Assembly: GCA_007922195.1 (NCBI GenBank)
Contig: ML681997.1
Coordinates: 13,451,491 to 13,515,490 of the forward strand
Origin: Podocnemis expansa
Taxonomy: Eukaryota; Chordata; Testudines; Podocnemididae
DNA length: 64,000 nucleotides
Reading direction: 5' to 3'
The notes under the pieces were generated by a model. It did no database searches, was not told the origin of the DNA, and saw nothing but the letters and a program-made list of their open reading frames with translations. Positions 13,060 through 24,365 of this stretch are shown here, piece by piece. Position numbers and translations under genes: made by a program. Within the stretch, counting starts at the first letter, position 1. Every line of letters begins with the position of its first letter.

Positions 13060-14500
13060 CAGGGTCCTGCTTGTGGGTGGCAGGCATATGAGATTTGGGC
13101 AGGCTAAGCCTTCCCAGACAGCTGCTGCTGGAAACTCCTGCTCTGTCTCTTTTCCCATCCATGCCAAGCCCCGCTCTTGCTCAGCTCCCTGCCCAAGAGG
13201 TGCAAACAGCTGGCAAGAGGATCTTGGAGGAGGGGCACCAAGGCCCTCTCACCAAAGGCTCTGGGAGCCTGGCTTGCGCCCAGCTGAAGCAGGGGTTGGC
13301 GCCAGTCACCGACTGGTTGCACAGGACCAGAGGATCTTCCCACATGTTGGAGCCATGGTCTGATGGGCTAAGCAGCACAGAGAGGAATGTAGCACTTTCT
13401 CCATGCCAGTGCTCGGAGGAGGCAGCTGCAGCAGGAAAGAGCTGAGGGTGTGGCAGAAAATCAGCATGCAAAATGTTTGCAAACAGTGGAGGTGGTGGGC
13501 TCCCAAGTGCCACAGGTGTGTGAGCCCACCAACAGCAATTATTGGCCCAGGACAGAACAGTTCGTGGCTCCCCTAGAAAGAGATGGCTCAGGTCTGAGTG
13601 GGTTTCCGCCATAAGTTTTCTCTTATTTATTATGTGTCATGCAGTTTTCTGGTGGCTAGTATCAGCTACTGAGCTTCCCCAAGTTCCCTGGACTCCCCAG
13701 GGAAATTTCTGATGAACCAAGGACGCTGAGTTGCTGATACCTCCCCCTCAGCAGCCTGGGGTGTCTGCCAGGCATGCAATAAATAAGCTTAGCTCAAGGA
13801 AGGAGGATATCTATCCTCCCGGGCAGTTGCCACCTCCCATCAGCTGGCCTGTGGGTTAGGGACAGACTGTGGGGTCTCTCATGGGACAGTGGGGAAGGCA
13901 AGGTTGCAATGTTTTTGCCGCAGTGCCCCTAGGGAAGTCACAGTTTGGGGACACTCCAGACCCTTGCCTTTCTCTTTGTCCCATGAAAGCCCCTCCTGTC
14001 AGTCACTGACCCGCAGTGCTTCAGGAACCCCTTGCTTCCAGGACTATGCACAAGTTCATATCTCTGCTGATCCTCTGCCCCACCCTCAGCTTTCTTCCAC
14101 TGCAGCTGCCCTGGGCTGGGGTCCCAAAGAGTGTCAGGGCTGCTAGGCGAGGCATGAGTCCTGTGTGGCTCCTGGAGATGCTCAGCCTAGCAGTGCTGGC
14201 TGCAGCATGCAAGACACTCCTCTGGTCCTGTGCAGCCAGCCAGTGCCCTGTGGCCCCACAACCCCCAGTGCCAGCCCCCACAAAGGCTGGGCACAAACGG
14301 GAGTCTGTGCGCCTCTGGTCAGAGGGCCTTGGACTCCTTCCCCAAGGACGCCTGCCCAACTCACATGCCTCTTGGGTGAGGGGGGCCTCTCAGGAGTTGA
14401 GCATGGGCAGGGCTTCAGGACAGAGTGGAGTGGGGGACATGCTGTGAGCCCAGGTGTCTCCTCTTGTCCAGTCTCCCCAAAGGCAGGAGTCACATGCTGC
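13060..14500. repeat. Large diverged inverted repeat (foldback)
   Basis: The left arm (about 13060-13470) is matched in reverse complement by the right arm (about 14060-14500). Shared blocks include TGCACAGGACCAGAGGA, GCTGAGGGTGTGG, GGCAGCTGCAG and CCCAAGAGG. The arms are GC-rich and diverged with indels; the spacer is about 0.6 kb. Overlapping open frames on both strands here follow from the composition and symmetry and do not look like proteins. Confidence 0.6.
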
Positions 14501-15141
14501 CCATGGTTCAGATGCTCAGTCTTTTCTTGGCCCTGCCACATCTTGACCTCATGCTGTTCTAGCCACAGTCCCACCAAAATTATCTGGAGAGCCAACATGA
14601 AGTATATGAGTCAGTCTAAAGTGAACATTCAGAGCACACATACAAAACCTGAAATCCTATGGGGACTGTGATATTTACCTGTGCGTGTTACAAGGACTCT
14701 TTAATTGATATCTGTACTGCGCTCTGAAGATGAAAAGTGAATTCTAAATAGTATTTAATCATTTTTAAGTATTGCTCCCAGTCAACAAATGTAGTTAAAA
14801 ACTAGTTTAAAGACAATCTCAGAAAGATTTGACATGTCCATTTAATTCAGATAAGCATCCAAAAATCTGGATATTTTCTGTGAAATATACCTAAGGGTAC
14901 CAGAAAGTCCAAGGTCAGAAAAAAATCAGTCCAGAAATTTCAAAAGAACCAGAGCTCTCATGAGATGGCTAATTTCCTGGCTCTAGCGGAGCCTTTCCTG
15001 TACCACTTCTGTTTGTAATATCAGCTGGAGACAGATTACTTGTCAACATTTTCAAGCTGAGATGAGATCAGATTTTGGTGTGGTTCATGTTTTGGGTAAA
15101 AGATTGACCAGACTCAGTATTCTCCCCAGGATTTGAGATTA

Positions 15142-15179
15142 GGGGGTGTGTAGGGGGAGGTTGGGGGGGTTTGGGGGGG
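15142..15179 (+). other. Potential G-quadruplex
   Basis: Four G-runs of 5, 5, 7 and 7 with loops of 6, 5 and 3 bases fit the canonical pattern. Confidence 0.6.
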
Positions 15180-15893
15180 TTGCTCACTAATTTGCTATAA
15201 CTCTGTTATTAACTGACAACTAGGGGGGTGTTGGGAAATTCAGGGAGGGGTGCAGGGAGGGTGTAGGGGAAATCCCTGTGGGTTATTATTATATATGAAT
15301 TGCATCCCCTGTCACCAGTTAAATCTGACTTCTTGCACATTGTGGTGCTGATAAAAAAAAAAAAAAAACTAGGCAGGCAGATGTGCAACAAAACGTGCAT
15401 ACAATTCTGTGCCTAACTGAATCAAGCAGTTACTCTCCCCCTTTGTGTTGGCAAATTGGGTAATTGCATGACTATTTACTTGATTTACATACACAACTGT
15501 GATACTGGTGTGCAAACTGTGTGTGCAGTTGTGAGCCTTATTTTCTATAATCATGTTTTACATGTACAGATATTCATTGCTAGAAAAAAATGAGTGGATA
15601 CTGAATGGCAACAGGTTACTATTAAACATTTATATATTACATAGGAGCATAATATGGTAATTAACTATTATAATAAGGTAAGCAGAAGAAAACAATATTT
15701 TTTTAAATATTTCATATAAAATATTCATAGAGGGAGATTTCAGTTATCCTGGAGATTTGTAGAGAGCTAGATGGAAACAGAAGTGGCATGAAACAATAGT
15801 GAAAGGAATAAATTGAGTGATACAGCGTAGGAAACCAGTGTTAAGCTAGATCCATATTTGGGTTGTATACCCATAGACTTAACAACAGCTTTA

Positions 15894-16318
15894 CGCTATG
15901 TCCACACATACATCATTATTTTGAAATAACCCATTGTGAAATGAGTTATTTTGAAATAAAGTGCTTATTTCAAAATAAGTTAATTCGAATTAACAGTTTG
16001 TTAAGTCGAATCAAGGGAAAGCCTGCTTTCAAAACAGCCATTGTTTCAAAATGGTTATTTCGAAACAAGGCCATTTGGACATGTTGTTTCGAAACAGTTG
16101 TTTCGAAACAAGGCCATTCGGACATGTTGTTTCGAAAGAGTTGTTTTGAAACAACATGTCCGAATGCCATTGTTTCGAAACAACTGTTTCGAAACAATGG
16201 CTATTTCGATTAGATGCGAGGTTTAACGGTTTCAAAATAACGGCCGTTATTTTGAAACAACGGGTCCCGAACAACAACCTCTGTTGTTTCGAAATAAGAG
16301 GCCTATATGGACATACCC
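15894..16318. mobile_element. TCGA-palindrome MITE, TTGTTTCGAAACAA subfamily (copy 4)
   Basis: Target duplication TTA (15891-15893 and 16319-16321). Ends CGCTATGTCCACACATACAT and the complement of TATATGGACATACCC. At least ten TTTCGAAA-type palindromes lie inside, most with CpG intact, together with a TTAATTCGAATTAA block near 15980. Six-frame translations give repetitive FETxxFRN peptides on both strands, an artefact of the palindromes. Confidence 0.88.
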
Positions 16319-17094
16319 TTAGTCAGTATGGCAGGAATTCATGAATGAAAGGGACTGGATAAAGTTAACTCAGCAATGATCAAGCTTCACTTTTAAAAAT
16401 TGTCCCTCTAGGGTTTTAAGAGAAGCTGATTGGAATAATTGTACTGGATGATGCAGGTAAATCATAAATCTCAAATATTTTGACACCAGTTAAAAATTAA
16501 CTGGTAAATTGTAGGTTTTATTGGCCTAGTATAAAAACCCTGTTTACCCAAAAGAAAAACCAAAAAGTCCCAAAAAGGAAATCTAGTGTTAAGGATATGT
16601 GTAATCTCCTAAATATACTAACTTGTTTCTAGAAAAGTAAATACTTTATTGTATGCAGTAAGAGGAGGTTACTGCAGAAAGTGGTTCTCTACTAGCCAAT
16701 TGTTTCCAACAACTATCACTGTGAAATGCCAAGCCTTTTATTTATGCTCGTGTTTGCAGAGGCGCTCTCTGCCTTGTTTCTCTCTTCCTCGCCACCTGGG
16801 ACTACTAATCCTTAGTTAGTAAAAGTACCCATTTCAAGCTGCACGAGTCCATTTTAGTCCACACACCTCCTCCTGCAGAAGACCAGAGCAATGCTTCCAT
16901 ACCATCGCCAGTGAGAAACACAGTATGGATTGGAGTGTGGGCAGAAGGATATTCTTACTAAGACATCCTGTTATTCAGGGAACGGTAGAATATAAAATAC
17001 CATATAATGGACAGTGATTTTAGGGTCCTAAGACTTGAATTTGAAGCAGAAGTACTGGCATTGGTTTTGGGTAGTTAATTGCTGAAAGAATTTA

Positions 17095-17300
17095 CCAGGG
17101 GTTTGTAGCACATTCTCCATCGCTCCAATCTTTAAATGAAGATTGGATACTTTTCTAAGATATACTGTAGTTCAACCAGAACTGACAAACTTGAAGCAAG
17201 CATTAATTCTGGGTAATTCTCTGACCTGTGTTATTAGGGTGGTCAGACTAGATGATCACACTGACCCCTTCTGGCTTTGTAAATCTGTGAGATTTACCAT
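17095..17300 (+). mobile_element. CR1 LINE 3' tail
   Basis: It contains the CR1 3' block ATGAAGATTGGATACTTTTC, then GTCAGACTAGATGATCACAC and CCCCTTCTGGCTTTGTAAAT. Only the tail remains. Confidence 0.7.
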
Positions 17301-18726
17301 AGCTGCTGCTACCCAGTGTGGCGGATGAAAGATGCAGAAGTGAGTAGGGACCCTCATTTACTGTAGACCTGCACAGTGTCATGCATTCAGTTTAGCTAAA
17401 GCTCTGCACACTAGTGCAATTTAAATGTTAATACAGTAATGAACACCTCTACCAATTAAAAAATGAAATGCTCCTTCCTGCTAAAGGATGGAAGACACAT
17501 AGCATGGGAAATAATTTCACAACAAAGTGTCAGATGGCAGCAGTGACATTCCTAGATGGCAGATGTATTTTCAGATGTGTTACTAACAGGAGGAGTTCAC
17601 TATAGATGGAGAAGTATGATGCAGAAATAATGATAGCTGGATTAGATTACAAGATTAGATGCATCATGATTACATTAGATTAGATTATTAGGTGGGTTTG
17701 ATAGGAAAGATGTTTTGTGGGGAAAAAATTGTTTAGTTTCTTCAGATTTCACAATGCTTTTCAAGGTGCTTTCAAACACGCAGTATCTGAAAAGAAGCTT
17801 ATTATGTGCACAGAACTCCCGAATCAAAGACAACTAACCCTGGATACAAAAGAAACTAGAAGAGGAAAAAAAAAACACTGCAGTAAGAATGCCAAATAGT
17901 TAACGCCCATTGAAAGCATGCTCGATTTCAACCAGAAGAGCATCTGGCGCCCCTCCAAGGTAGCAGCTATCTCATCCACACCAAGGTCACATGTCATAAG
18001 TATTTGTGAGGAGCACTCCTCCAGGAACAGAAAACATCTGAAGGCAGCCAAAGATAACTCTGTTCTCTCTCTCTGTCAGACAATAAGAAGCTGACAGGAG
18101 CAACACACCCCAGGCAGTGACACTGGAAAAGACTTCAAGCATCTAATAGTCTCCAGGCAGTGGAGCCAGCTCAGCAGCAGCCAGACAAGTCATTGCAGAA
18201 GGGACGATTCTGAGATGTTGTCATGTGATCATAATGTCACTGAGGTTCCTAGGCCATATGTACTGACACATGACCAGTAAGAAGTACCATAGTCCTCTCA
18301 TCAGTCAGGAGGTGCAGGTCATTTGTCTGGTATTCCATGTGGGCCTTTGATTAATTATCCACGTTTGTTGCATTTGGTTTACAAATGATTTTTAGAAAAA
18401 ACCCTGCAGCTGTAACCATTATTACTGGAGCCTGTAGATTCTGATCCCTGCGATGTGATGCGTGTGTGGTCCTTTCGTTATGCTGACCCAGCCACATGAC
18501 TGGGACAGGGAGACAAAAAATCAGCCTCTTTTCAGCACTTGTGTGTGGAGAGCTGCAGGTGAATTCAGAGGTTGGATAAAACACAAACTGACAGCCATAT
18601 TGATGCTTTAAAGCGCAGCCTTGGGGTAGAGTGGATGAGCACCTACAAAGCCCCAGTGAGTGCTCCCATAGAGGAACACAATGTGCCTGAGGTGTCAAAT
18701 TCATGGCTGTCAGCTTGACCTGCCAA
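17301..18726. other. Anonymous stretch
   Basis: I recognise no repeat or gene. TAGATTA-rich low complexity at about 17640-17695. Confidence 0.4.
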
Positions 18727-18966
18727 ATCAACTGATCAGGTCTGTGAAGACTTGCTCAGTTTGATAGAGAAGTCGATCTCAGAAGACCAGCCTGGTAAGT
18801 AGAGTAGTGCTGTGTTGAAGGGAAGGCATTTCCCCTCACCTCAGCATACTGAAGATACCAGTGAAAGTAGGTGGTGGGCCATCAAAGGGAGATATGCAGG
18901 TATTTTAAATACTTTGCATATCTCCCTTTGACTGCTGCTAAACTCCCACTGCTGTGTAGACCAGCC
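18727..18966. mobile_element. Palindrome-terminated MITE (type D, copy 2)
   Basis: It contains CAGGTCTGTGAAGACTTGCT and, at 18888-18928, an imperfect inverted repeat of AGATATGCAGGTATT with its complement, matching the right-end palindrome of the 12.2-kb copy. Ends with TGTGTAGACCAGCC. Confidence 0.5.
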
Positions 18967-19187
18967 TTGCGTCACCGCTGCCCTGCACCTTGCAGAGTTA
19001 TCTATCCGGTGCAAAGTGAGTGCAAACCAGCTACAAAGTGCTGCCAAAGCAATCAACATTTGACTGCTGTCACATTTTTCTCTTTTAAAAATGTATAAGG
19101 GTGCTACCTCCAACACCAGTGCCCTGTTCACTGAGCCATGATTGTAAGCCTATCTTTGAAGGAAGGGCTTCTAAAGTCTCTTCCAAG

Positions 19188-19431
19188 GGATATCTACACC
19201 GCCCACCATTTTTGGAAGCCATCAAATGGCTTCAACAGCAACTTTCTTAAAATAGCTTGTGTATCTCAGTTCGACTGCCCTACATCCGGCAACTGGAGTA
19301 GCTCTGAGTTGAACGGAAGCACCGCCCTTCAATTCAGCACTATTCCAGCTGGCAGGCTGGTTTTAATAGATTGACTTCCCAATTGACTGAGCAGGTCTCA
19401 CAGACCCAATCAGTCAGTGAAGATTAGCCCT
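19188..19431. mobile_element. Palindrome-terminated MITE (type D, copy 3, opposite orientation)
   Basis: It contains CTTGTGTATCTCAGTTCGAC near the left and CAGACCCAATCAGTCAGTG at the right end, the complement of the left-end text of the 12.2-kb copy. The palindrome half is shortened. Confidence 0.5.
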
Positions 19432-19676
19432 AAGATAGAAAATGTCTCTATGAGAAAGTCAGAGTCAATTCTAGGACTTATCAATCTTTTTATTGTTTCA
19501 CAAGAAAGCAAGAGTCATATAGTCTTATTTGTATTACTTCTTGCTACTTACTATTGCATTATGTTGGCACCCAGGGATTCCAGAGAAGGATCGAGGCCTT
19601 CACAGAGTTAGGCCGTGTATGGACGTAACGAGACAGAACTTGCAGCCCAAGTGCCTGTGAACAGATGCATGGCTGA

Positions 19677-19699
19677 GGGTGGGGTGGGGTGGGGTGGGT
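19677..19699 (+). other. Potential G-quadruplex, single-base loops
   Basis: GGGTGGGGTGGGGTGGGGT followed by GGG: five G-runs separated by single T residues, a pattern associated with very stable parallel quadruplexes. Confidence 0.8.
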
Positions 19700-20588
19700 G
19701 AGGTAAAACAGATTTTTAGCAGAAAGAGCAAAATCTTTTCTGGAGGTGTTGGGGGGCTCCCAACACCACTCAGTGATTTCCAGCCTCTTAGGGAAGAGCC
19801 ACAGCTGCCATGACTCAGAAAAACCATCAGTGCAAGTTTCTCCATTCAGAGTCCCACAGAAGTAGCCAGCTTCAATGTTCTGTTTCTGCTCCATGTGGGA
19901 CTCGCATCCAGCTGCCCTACAGAAGAACAGAGTATAAGACCAGAGGGCCACACTGAGTTCTCTGCTCAAGAAATGTCACGAGGGCAGGAATTTTGTGAAG
20001 AAACAGTTTATGTAAGCTGCAGTAAGCTTTCATTGTCAAGTGTTTTTGTTTGCAACAACACCTACATGGGGGTAAGAAAATGCCTGTTACCTGCATCTGT
20101 CCTTTTAACTACTGACCAGTTACTCTGAAATACAATTTAGGCGAAGTGACAGGCAATGACAGCATCACAAAACCTGTTTGTCCAGCATTTCTTGATTATT
20201 ATAGTGACTGGCAGCAAAAACGGAGTAGTATTTGCCCTGAAAGAAAAAAAGGAGGCAAGTAACAGAATACCCTAGCTGATGATCAGGCAGATATACAGCA
20301 TTACCCGGACCAGAATATACTGGGGATCTTGTTCTGAGCTGAAGAAGCAATACATACCAACACATCTCAGTAGAAATCAACATCCATAACTCCTGGAAAG
20401 CCTGTGAGTGTGGCCACTGGATAGATAATGCACGCAGTTTTAAAGGGGAACTCTAGAGGTCTGCATGCAAAATTAAAACTGACTGGTCCTCGACTTTTTA
20501 ACAAACTCCTCAGGCAGATCTGTACCAGTGCCCCGTCAGTACAACACAAAGGTATTGAAGATTTTTTTTTTATTTGTATCCTATAATG

Positions 20589-20729
20589 CAGTGGTTCTCA
20601 GCCTTTTGTGGGTTGTGACACCCTTAATGGCATGCGTGATCCTATGGGACACACCAGCTCACCCTCAACGGCCTTACCCGTGTGTGGTGATACAGTAATG
20701 TGCTCCAACACAGAGGTTGAGAACCACTG
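20589..20729. mobile_element. Small hAT element with perfect 8-bp duplication
   Basis: Ends CAGTGGTTCTCAGCC and the complement of GGTTGAGAACCACTG; duplicated target CTATAATG on both sides (20581-20588 and 20730-20737). 141 bp, non-coding. Same family as 22708-22886. Confidence 0.92.
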
Positions 20730-20836
20730 CTATAATGAATCCTAGCATGAAATCTGGATCCAGTAGGATTTGAAAGAAAGTGTGCTAGATTGCTCAGTTT
20801 TTATTGTGGCACCCAGGAGCCCTAGTTATACACTAA

Positions 20837-21255
20837 GGGTACGTCTACACTATGTGTTTAAGACAACCTAAGGGCCCTTAAGTCAACTTAAACAGAGCCC
20901 TGTCTACACTGTGGGGCAATAAAGTCGACTTTAGGGTCTAGTAAAGTCAACTTTATAAGGTCCACTTATAAAGTCAACTTTACCGTTAAGTCGACTTTAT
21001 TAAGTCGACTTAAAGCAATGTGGACTCACTAATTCGACTTAATAAAATCAACTTAGTTCAGTGGGGCCATTAAGTCGACTTTATAAAGGTGACTTAAGCC
21101 AGGGCACCCATTTAAAGCTGACTTTATAAAGTCAACTAAATGTAGTGTGGACTCACTAAGTCGACTTAATAAGGTCTTCTTAAAGTTGACTTTCAGTAGA
21201 CTTTATTAAGTCGACTTAATAAAGTCGACTTAGCCTTTACAATGTAGACATGGCC
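20837..21255. mobile_element. TCGA-palindrome MITE, AAGTCGACTT subfamily (copy 5)
   Basis: Target duplication TAA (20834-20836 and 21256-21258). Ends GGGTACGTCTACACTATG and the complement of AATGTAGACATGGCC. The interior is a string of AAAGTCGACTTTA and AAGTCGACTTAA palindromes, many with intact CpG, so it looks younger than copy 1. Confidence 0.9.
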
Positions 21256-21357
21256 TAAGACTCCACTGTACTAGATACAACACAGACACATTAAATCACC
21301 ACAAAAACATCTTAATAATATATCTTAATAATCATAATAAATAATGGTAATAATAAT

Positions 21358-21461
21358 AAAGCTCATGTGATAAATAAATTTGTTAGTCTTTAAAAGTGCT
21401 TTAAACAGGACTTCTTGGTAGTTTTACTGAACTAGACTAACACAGCTGCCCCTTTGGAAGT
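21358..21461 (+). mobile_element. Penelope-like element 3' end
   Basis: AAAGCTCATGTGATAAATAA, then TTTGTTAGTCTTTAAAAGTG, then TGAACTAGACTAACACAGCT and GCCCCTTTGGAA: the terminal PLE block in plus orientation. Confidence 0.75.
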
Positions 21462-21463
21462 TA

Positions 21464-21660
21464 ATAATAATGGTAGCAATGTGGTCATCTGGACATTGCA
21501 CTCAACTAGGACTCAGAAAACCCAGGTTCTGTGCCTGACTGTGTTGCTGGATGACCTTGGACAAGTCACTTGCTTGTCTGTACCTCAGTTATCCCATCAG
21601 TAAAATAGGGATAATGAGATTGCCCTCACTGGCAAAGCACTTTAGCTCTACGGAAGAAAA
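21464..21660 (+). mobile_element. MIR/CORE-type SINE
   Basis: It has the conserved core TGACCTTGGACAAGTCACTT, then TGTACCTCAGTTATCCCATC and AGTAAAATAGGGATAATGAG, the classical MIR 3' half. Confidence 0.8.
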
Positions 21661-21701
21661 GTATAACACTTAGACATTAATTAGTGTTTTAGTAAATACT
21701 C

Positions 21702-21733
21702 TGTGTGCACGCGCGCGTGCGTGTGTGTGTGTG
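21702..21733. repeat. Alternating purine-pyrimidine TG/CG tract
   Basis: 32 bp of uninterrupted alternating pyrimidine-purine, with an internal CACGCGCGCGTG palindrome and then (GT)n. Confidence 0.9.
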
Positions 21734-21974
21734 AGATTAGAGGGGTCTTGTACTGAAAGAATAGCTGGCAAAGAAATCATTTCCTAGCTCTCTGTTAGGG
21801 CTGGAGTCAGTAAAAATGCTGGCTGGCTTCCTTGCCAGAGTTGGAAACAATTGTGTTCTCGAGGCTTGGTTGGTTCAGTTTCTGTTGACAAAGAGAGAGC
21901 AGGGAATATGTGGAAAAGTAAATGCAGAGCAGTTCCTTTCTCCAGTTAGCTGTGGAAGGAAATATCGCTTTGTG

Positions 21975-22150
21975 CCTCTCAGTCTGGGATCCAAGACAGC
22001 TAGGGTCTAATCCTGTCTGCGACACTGACTTCTTGTGAAAAGTTGCATTAGTCACTTCACTGTGCTGCCTCAGTTTCCATGGCTGTAAAATAGGGACAAT
22101 AATCCTTGTCTTTCCTTGTAAAGCCCTTTGAAAGCTATGGATGAGACCAG
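21975..22150 (+). mobile_element. MIR/CORE-type SINE
   Basis: CCTCAGTTTCCATGGCTGTA, then AAATAGGGACAATAATCCTT and AAAGCCCTTTGAAAGCTATG, the MIR 3' half with its tail. Confidence 0.75.
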
Positions 22151-22707
22151 TGGTTAAAGTATAATATGAGGGGCCCCAGAACGTTCATAATCTCTGGGCT
22201 CCCTTCGTGTATTGTCCAGGCCCCCTTCATGCATGTGCGGGCCTGATTTGTCTAGTTGCTGGAATCTGGGCCCTGAAACTCTGGCCTGTCAAATCTGTGG
22301 CATTCCAGCTTACTTTAATCCCTGGATGAGACATGCCATATAAGAGCTAAGGAACAGCAGTAATAATAGTGATCTTAGGCTAAATGCCCTCCTCTTTCTC
22401 TCCAGGAGGGAAAAAGAGTTCGTTTTGCAGACCACCTCTGACCCATTCACAGTTAAGTCAACCACCTCTGCCCTGTTTTTGATTGCACAAACAGTCTCCT
22501 CTGCTAGCTCTGACCAGACATCTCTGAGGCAATGACAACAGTTGTTGATCTGGATAAATAAACAATGTGAGGCTATTTAGCTATTTTTAATAGTTATGCT
22601 GGTGGTTTTGGTACCTGAAGATAGTTTCAGATTCTTGTTCACAGCATGGAGGCAGCTAGACTGATGCTTTTTTTCAGATATTTAAGGACAAGCCTGGGCA
22701 TCTATAG

Positions 22708-22886
22708 CAGTGGTTCTCAACCTTTTGCAGGTCATGACACACCTTGCAATATATCACAACCCTACAGGACACACCAGCCCACCCACACCCAGCCCAAAAC
22801 CAGCCATCTCCCCAGCTTTCCATAACACACTTATGGCTGTGTGGAGACATGGTAATTTGTCCTGACAAAGTGGTTGAGAACCACTG
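22708..22886. mobile_element. Small hAT element
   Basis: Ends CAGTGGTTCTCAACC and the complement of GGTTGAGAACCACTG. Flanks ATCTATAG and ATCTAGAA, an 8-bp duplication with two differences. Family of 20589-20729. Confidence 0.85.
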
Positions 22887-23842
22887 ATCTAGAAAAGCAG
22901 ATGAAAGCAGAGAAGTGGAGTCAGCGTCCTGTGACCTACCAGCCCTCCACAGACCACCAATAGGTGTCCGCGTACCAACAGTGAGTGATCGGCCACAATT
23001 TGATAAACCACCACTGCCTTACAGATATTTGTGTTTGGTCTTTACTTTATACAGAGCTCAAATGCCTCATGTTAGTTGCCCTAGAAATGAAATCAATTAA
23101 GAATTCAGTGACAAGGCACTTGCATTTTTTTGAGAAATATTTAAAATTAAGGACATTCATAATCTAGCCCTAAACAAATTCAGTAGTTTTCTGGAAATGA
23201 TCATGGAGCTTCCCCTTAAAATTTAATATGTCATAATATCAGTTTCACAGAAGCTTTGTTCAAGTATGGACAGAACAAAATCTGGGTACTTGAAGATTTG
23301 ATCCTGTCTAATGAAACAATCAGAACCCACCATCTATGTCTTTTGAAATGAGGGCATTTCAATTCATAGCACTGTCTACATCCTAGTTATTTACTGTGTA
23401 TTCGCTAATTAAAAAAAACAAAACAAGACATTTTGAGTGTCTAAAGGAGGAGTCCTCAGTCAGAATCTCTCAAAGAGCTACACATGCTGCTCAGATAATT
23501 TTCCCCTGAGGATCCGACCAACTGATGAAAACCTTTGAAAACAGTTTCAACAATGGAAAAATTCTGGCCCTAGAGAGCGTCTGTAGACTGGAGTCAGACA
23601 TCTAATGTCAGTAGAAAATACTGATTTATAGACGATAATACCTCGCCTTGCTATTTGTATAGTCTAGAATAAAAGGATTATTTCAAATAAATAATGATGT
23701 ACCAGTAATATAGATCTTGTCTGAAAGAATATGGATTAAGTAATAAATTATCCTATCTTAGAAATTTCTTAAACTTCCCTTTAGATAGAAAACTTTTTCT
23801 GTAGCTGGGAAATCCTTTCTTTAAGCAAAAATGTTAGGTAGC

Positions 23843-24055
23843 CTGGCCTGGTGAGTAGGGTAATGAACTGTGGTGCAGGACACCCGGGTTCTGACTCTGT
23901 CACTGATCTGGTGTGTAAAGTAAGTCACATCACCTCTGTTTCCACACCGACCTTGTGGCTTGTCCATTTATAATGTAAGCTTTTTAGGGCAGGGACCACC
24001 TTTCACTTGGAGGTTGTACAGCACCTAGTACAATGGGTTTCTGTTCTTGGACGGG
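23843..24055 (+). mobile_element. MIR-like SINE
   Basis: GGACACCCGGGTTCTGACTC, then CATCACCTCTGTTTCC, then AGCTTTTTAGGGCAGGGACC, with the tail TTGTACAGCACCTAGTACAA and TGGG: a CORE-SINE with the usual L2/CR1-like tail. Confidence 0.65.
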
Positions 24056-24176
24056 TTTCTCAAAGCCACCAAAATACAAATAATAACAGAATCGAAACCA
24101 TTTGTTGATGTGTTATTGCATCAGATAAAGGCTTCTGAGTGAGCAAGCTGGGAATCCTTGGGGTCTCATCCCTAGT

Positions 24177-24365
24177 ACTGTGGATCCCAACTTTTTCCTC
24201 TGCCATGGCACACCTTGATTCCTTTAATTATTTTGAGACACACCACCATATAGTCTTCAAATGAATTTAGGAATATTCATGACCCAATCCAGAATTCTTC
24301 TAGTAGTTTTCAAAAAATTCTGTGGCACACATGCTCAGACCATTGAACACTGGTTGGGAAACAGT
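24177..24365. mobile_element. Small hAT element, diverged
   Basis: Ends ACTGTGGATCCCAAC and the complement of GTTGGGAAACAGT. Flanks TCCCTAGT and TCCCTTGG (8 bp, two differences). Confidence 0.65.

Noticed and set aside
13073..14671. Several 80-168 codon frames
   Set aside because: Both strands equally open across a diverged inverted repeat; no recognisable protein features.
15863..16344. Repeat-containing peptides with FETxxFRN units on both strands
   Set aside because: Pure translation of TTTCGAAA palindromes in a MITE; the same peptides appear in both directions.
20837..21255. Regularly spaced palindromes as a CRISPR-like array
   Set aside because: Repeats are self-complementary, spacing is irregular, and the block has TIRs and a TAA duplication, so it is a MITE in vertebrate DNA.
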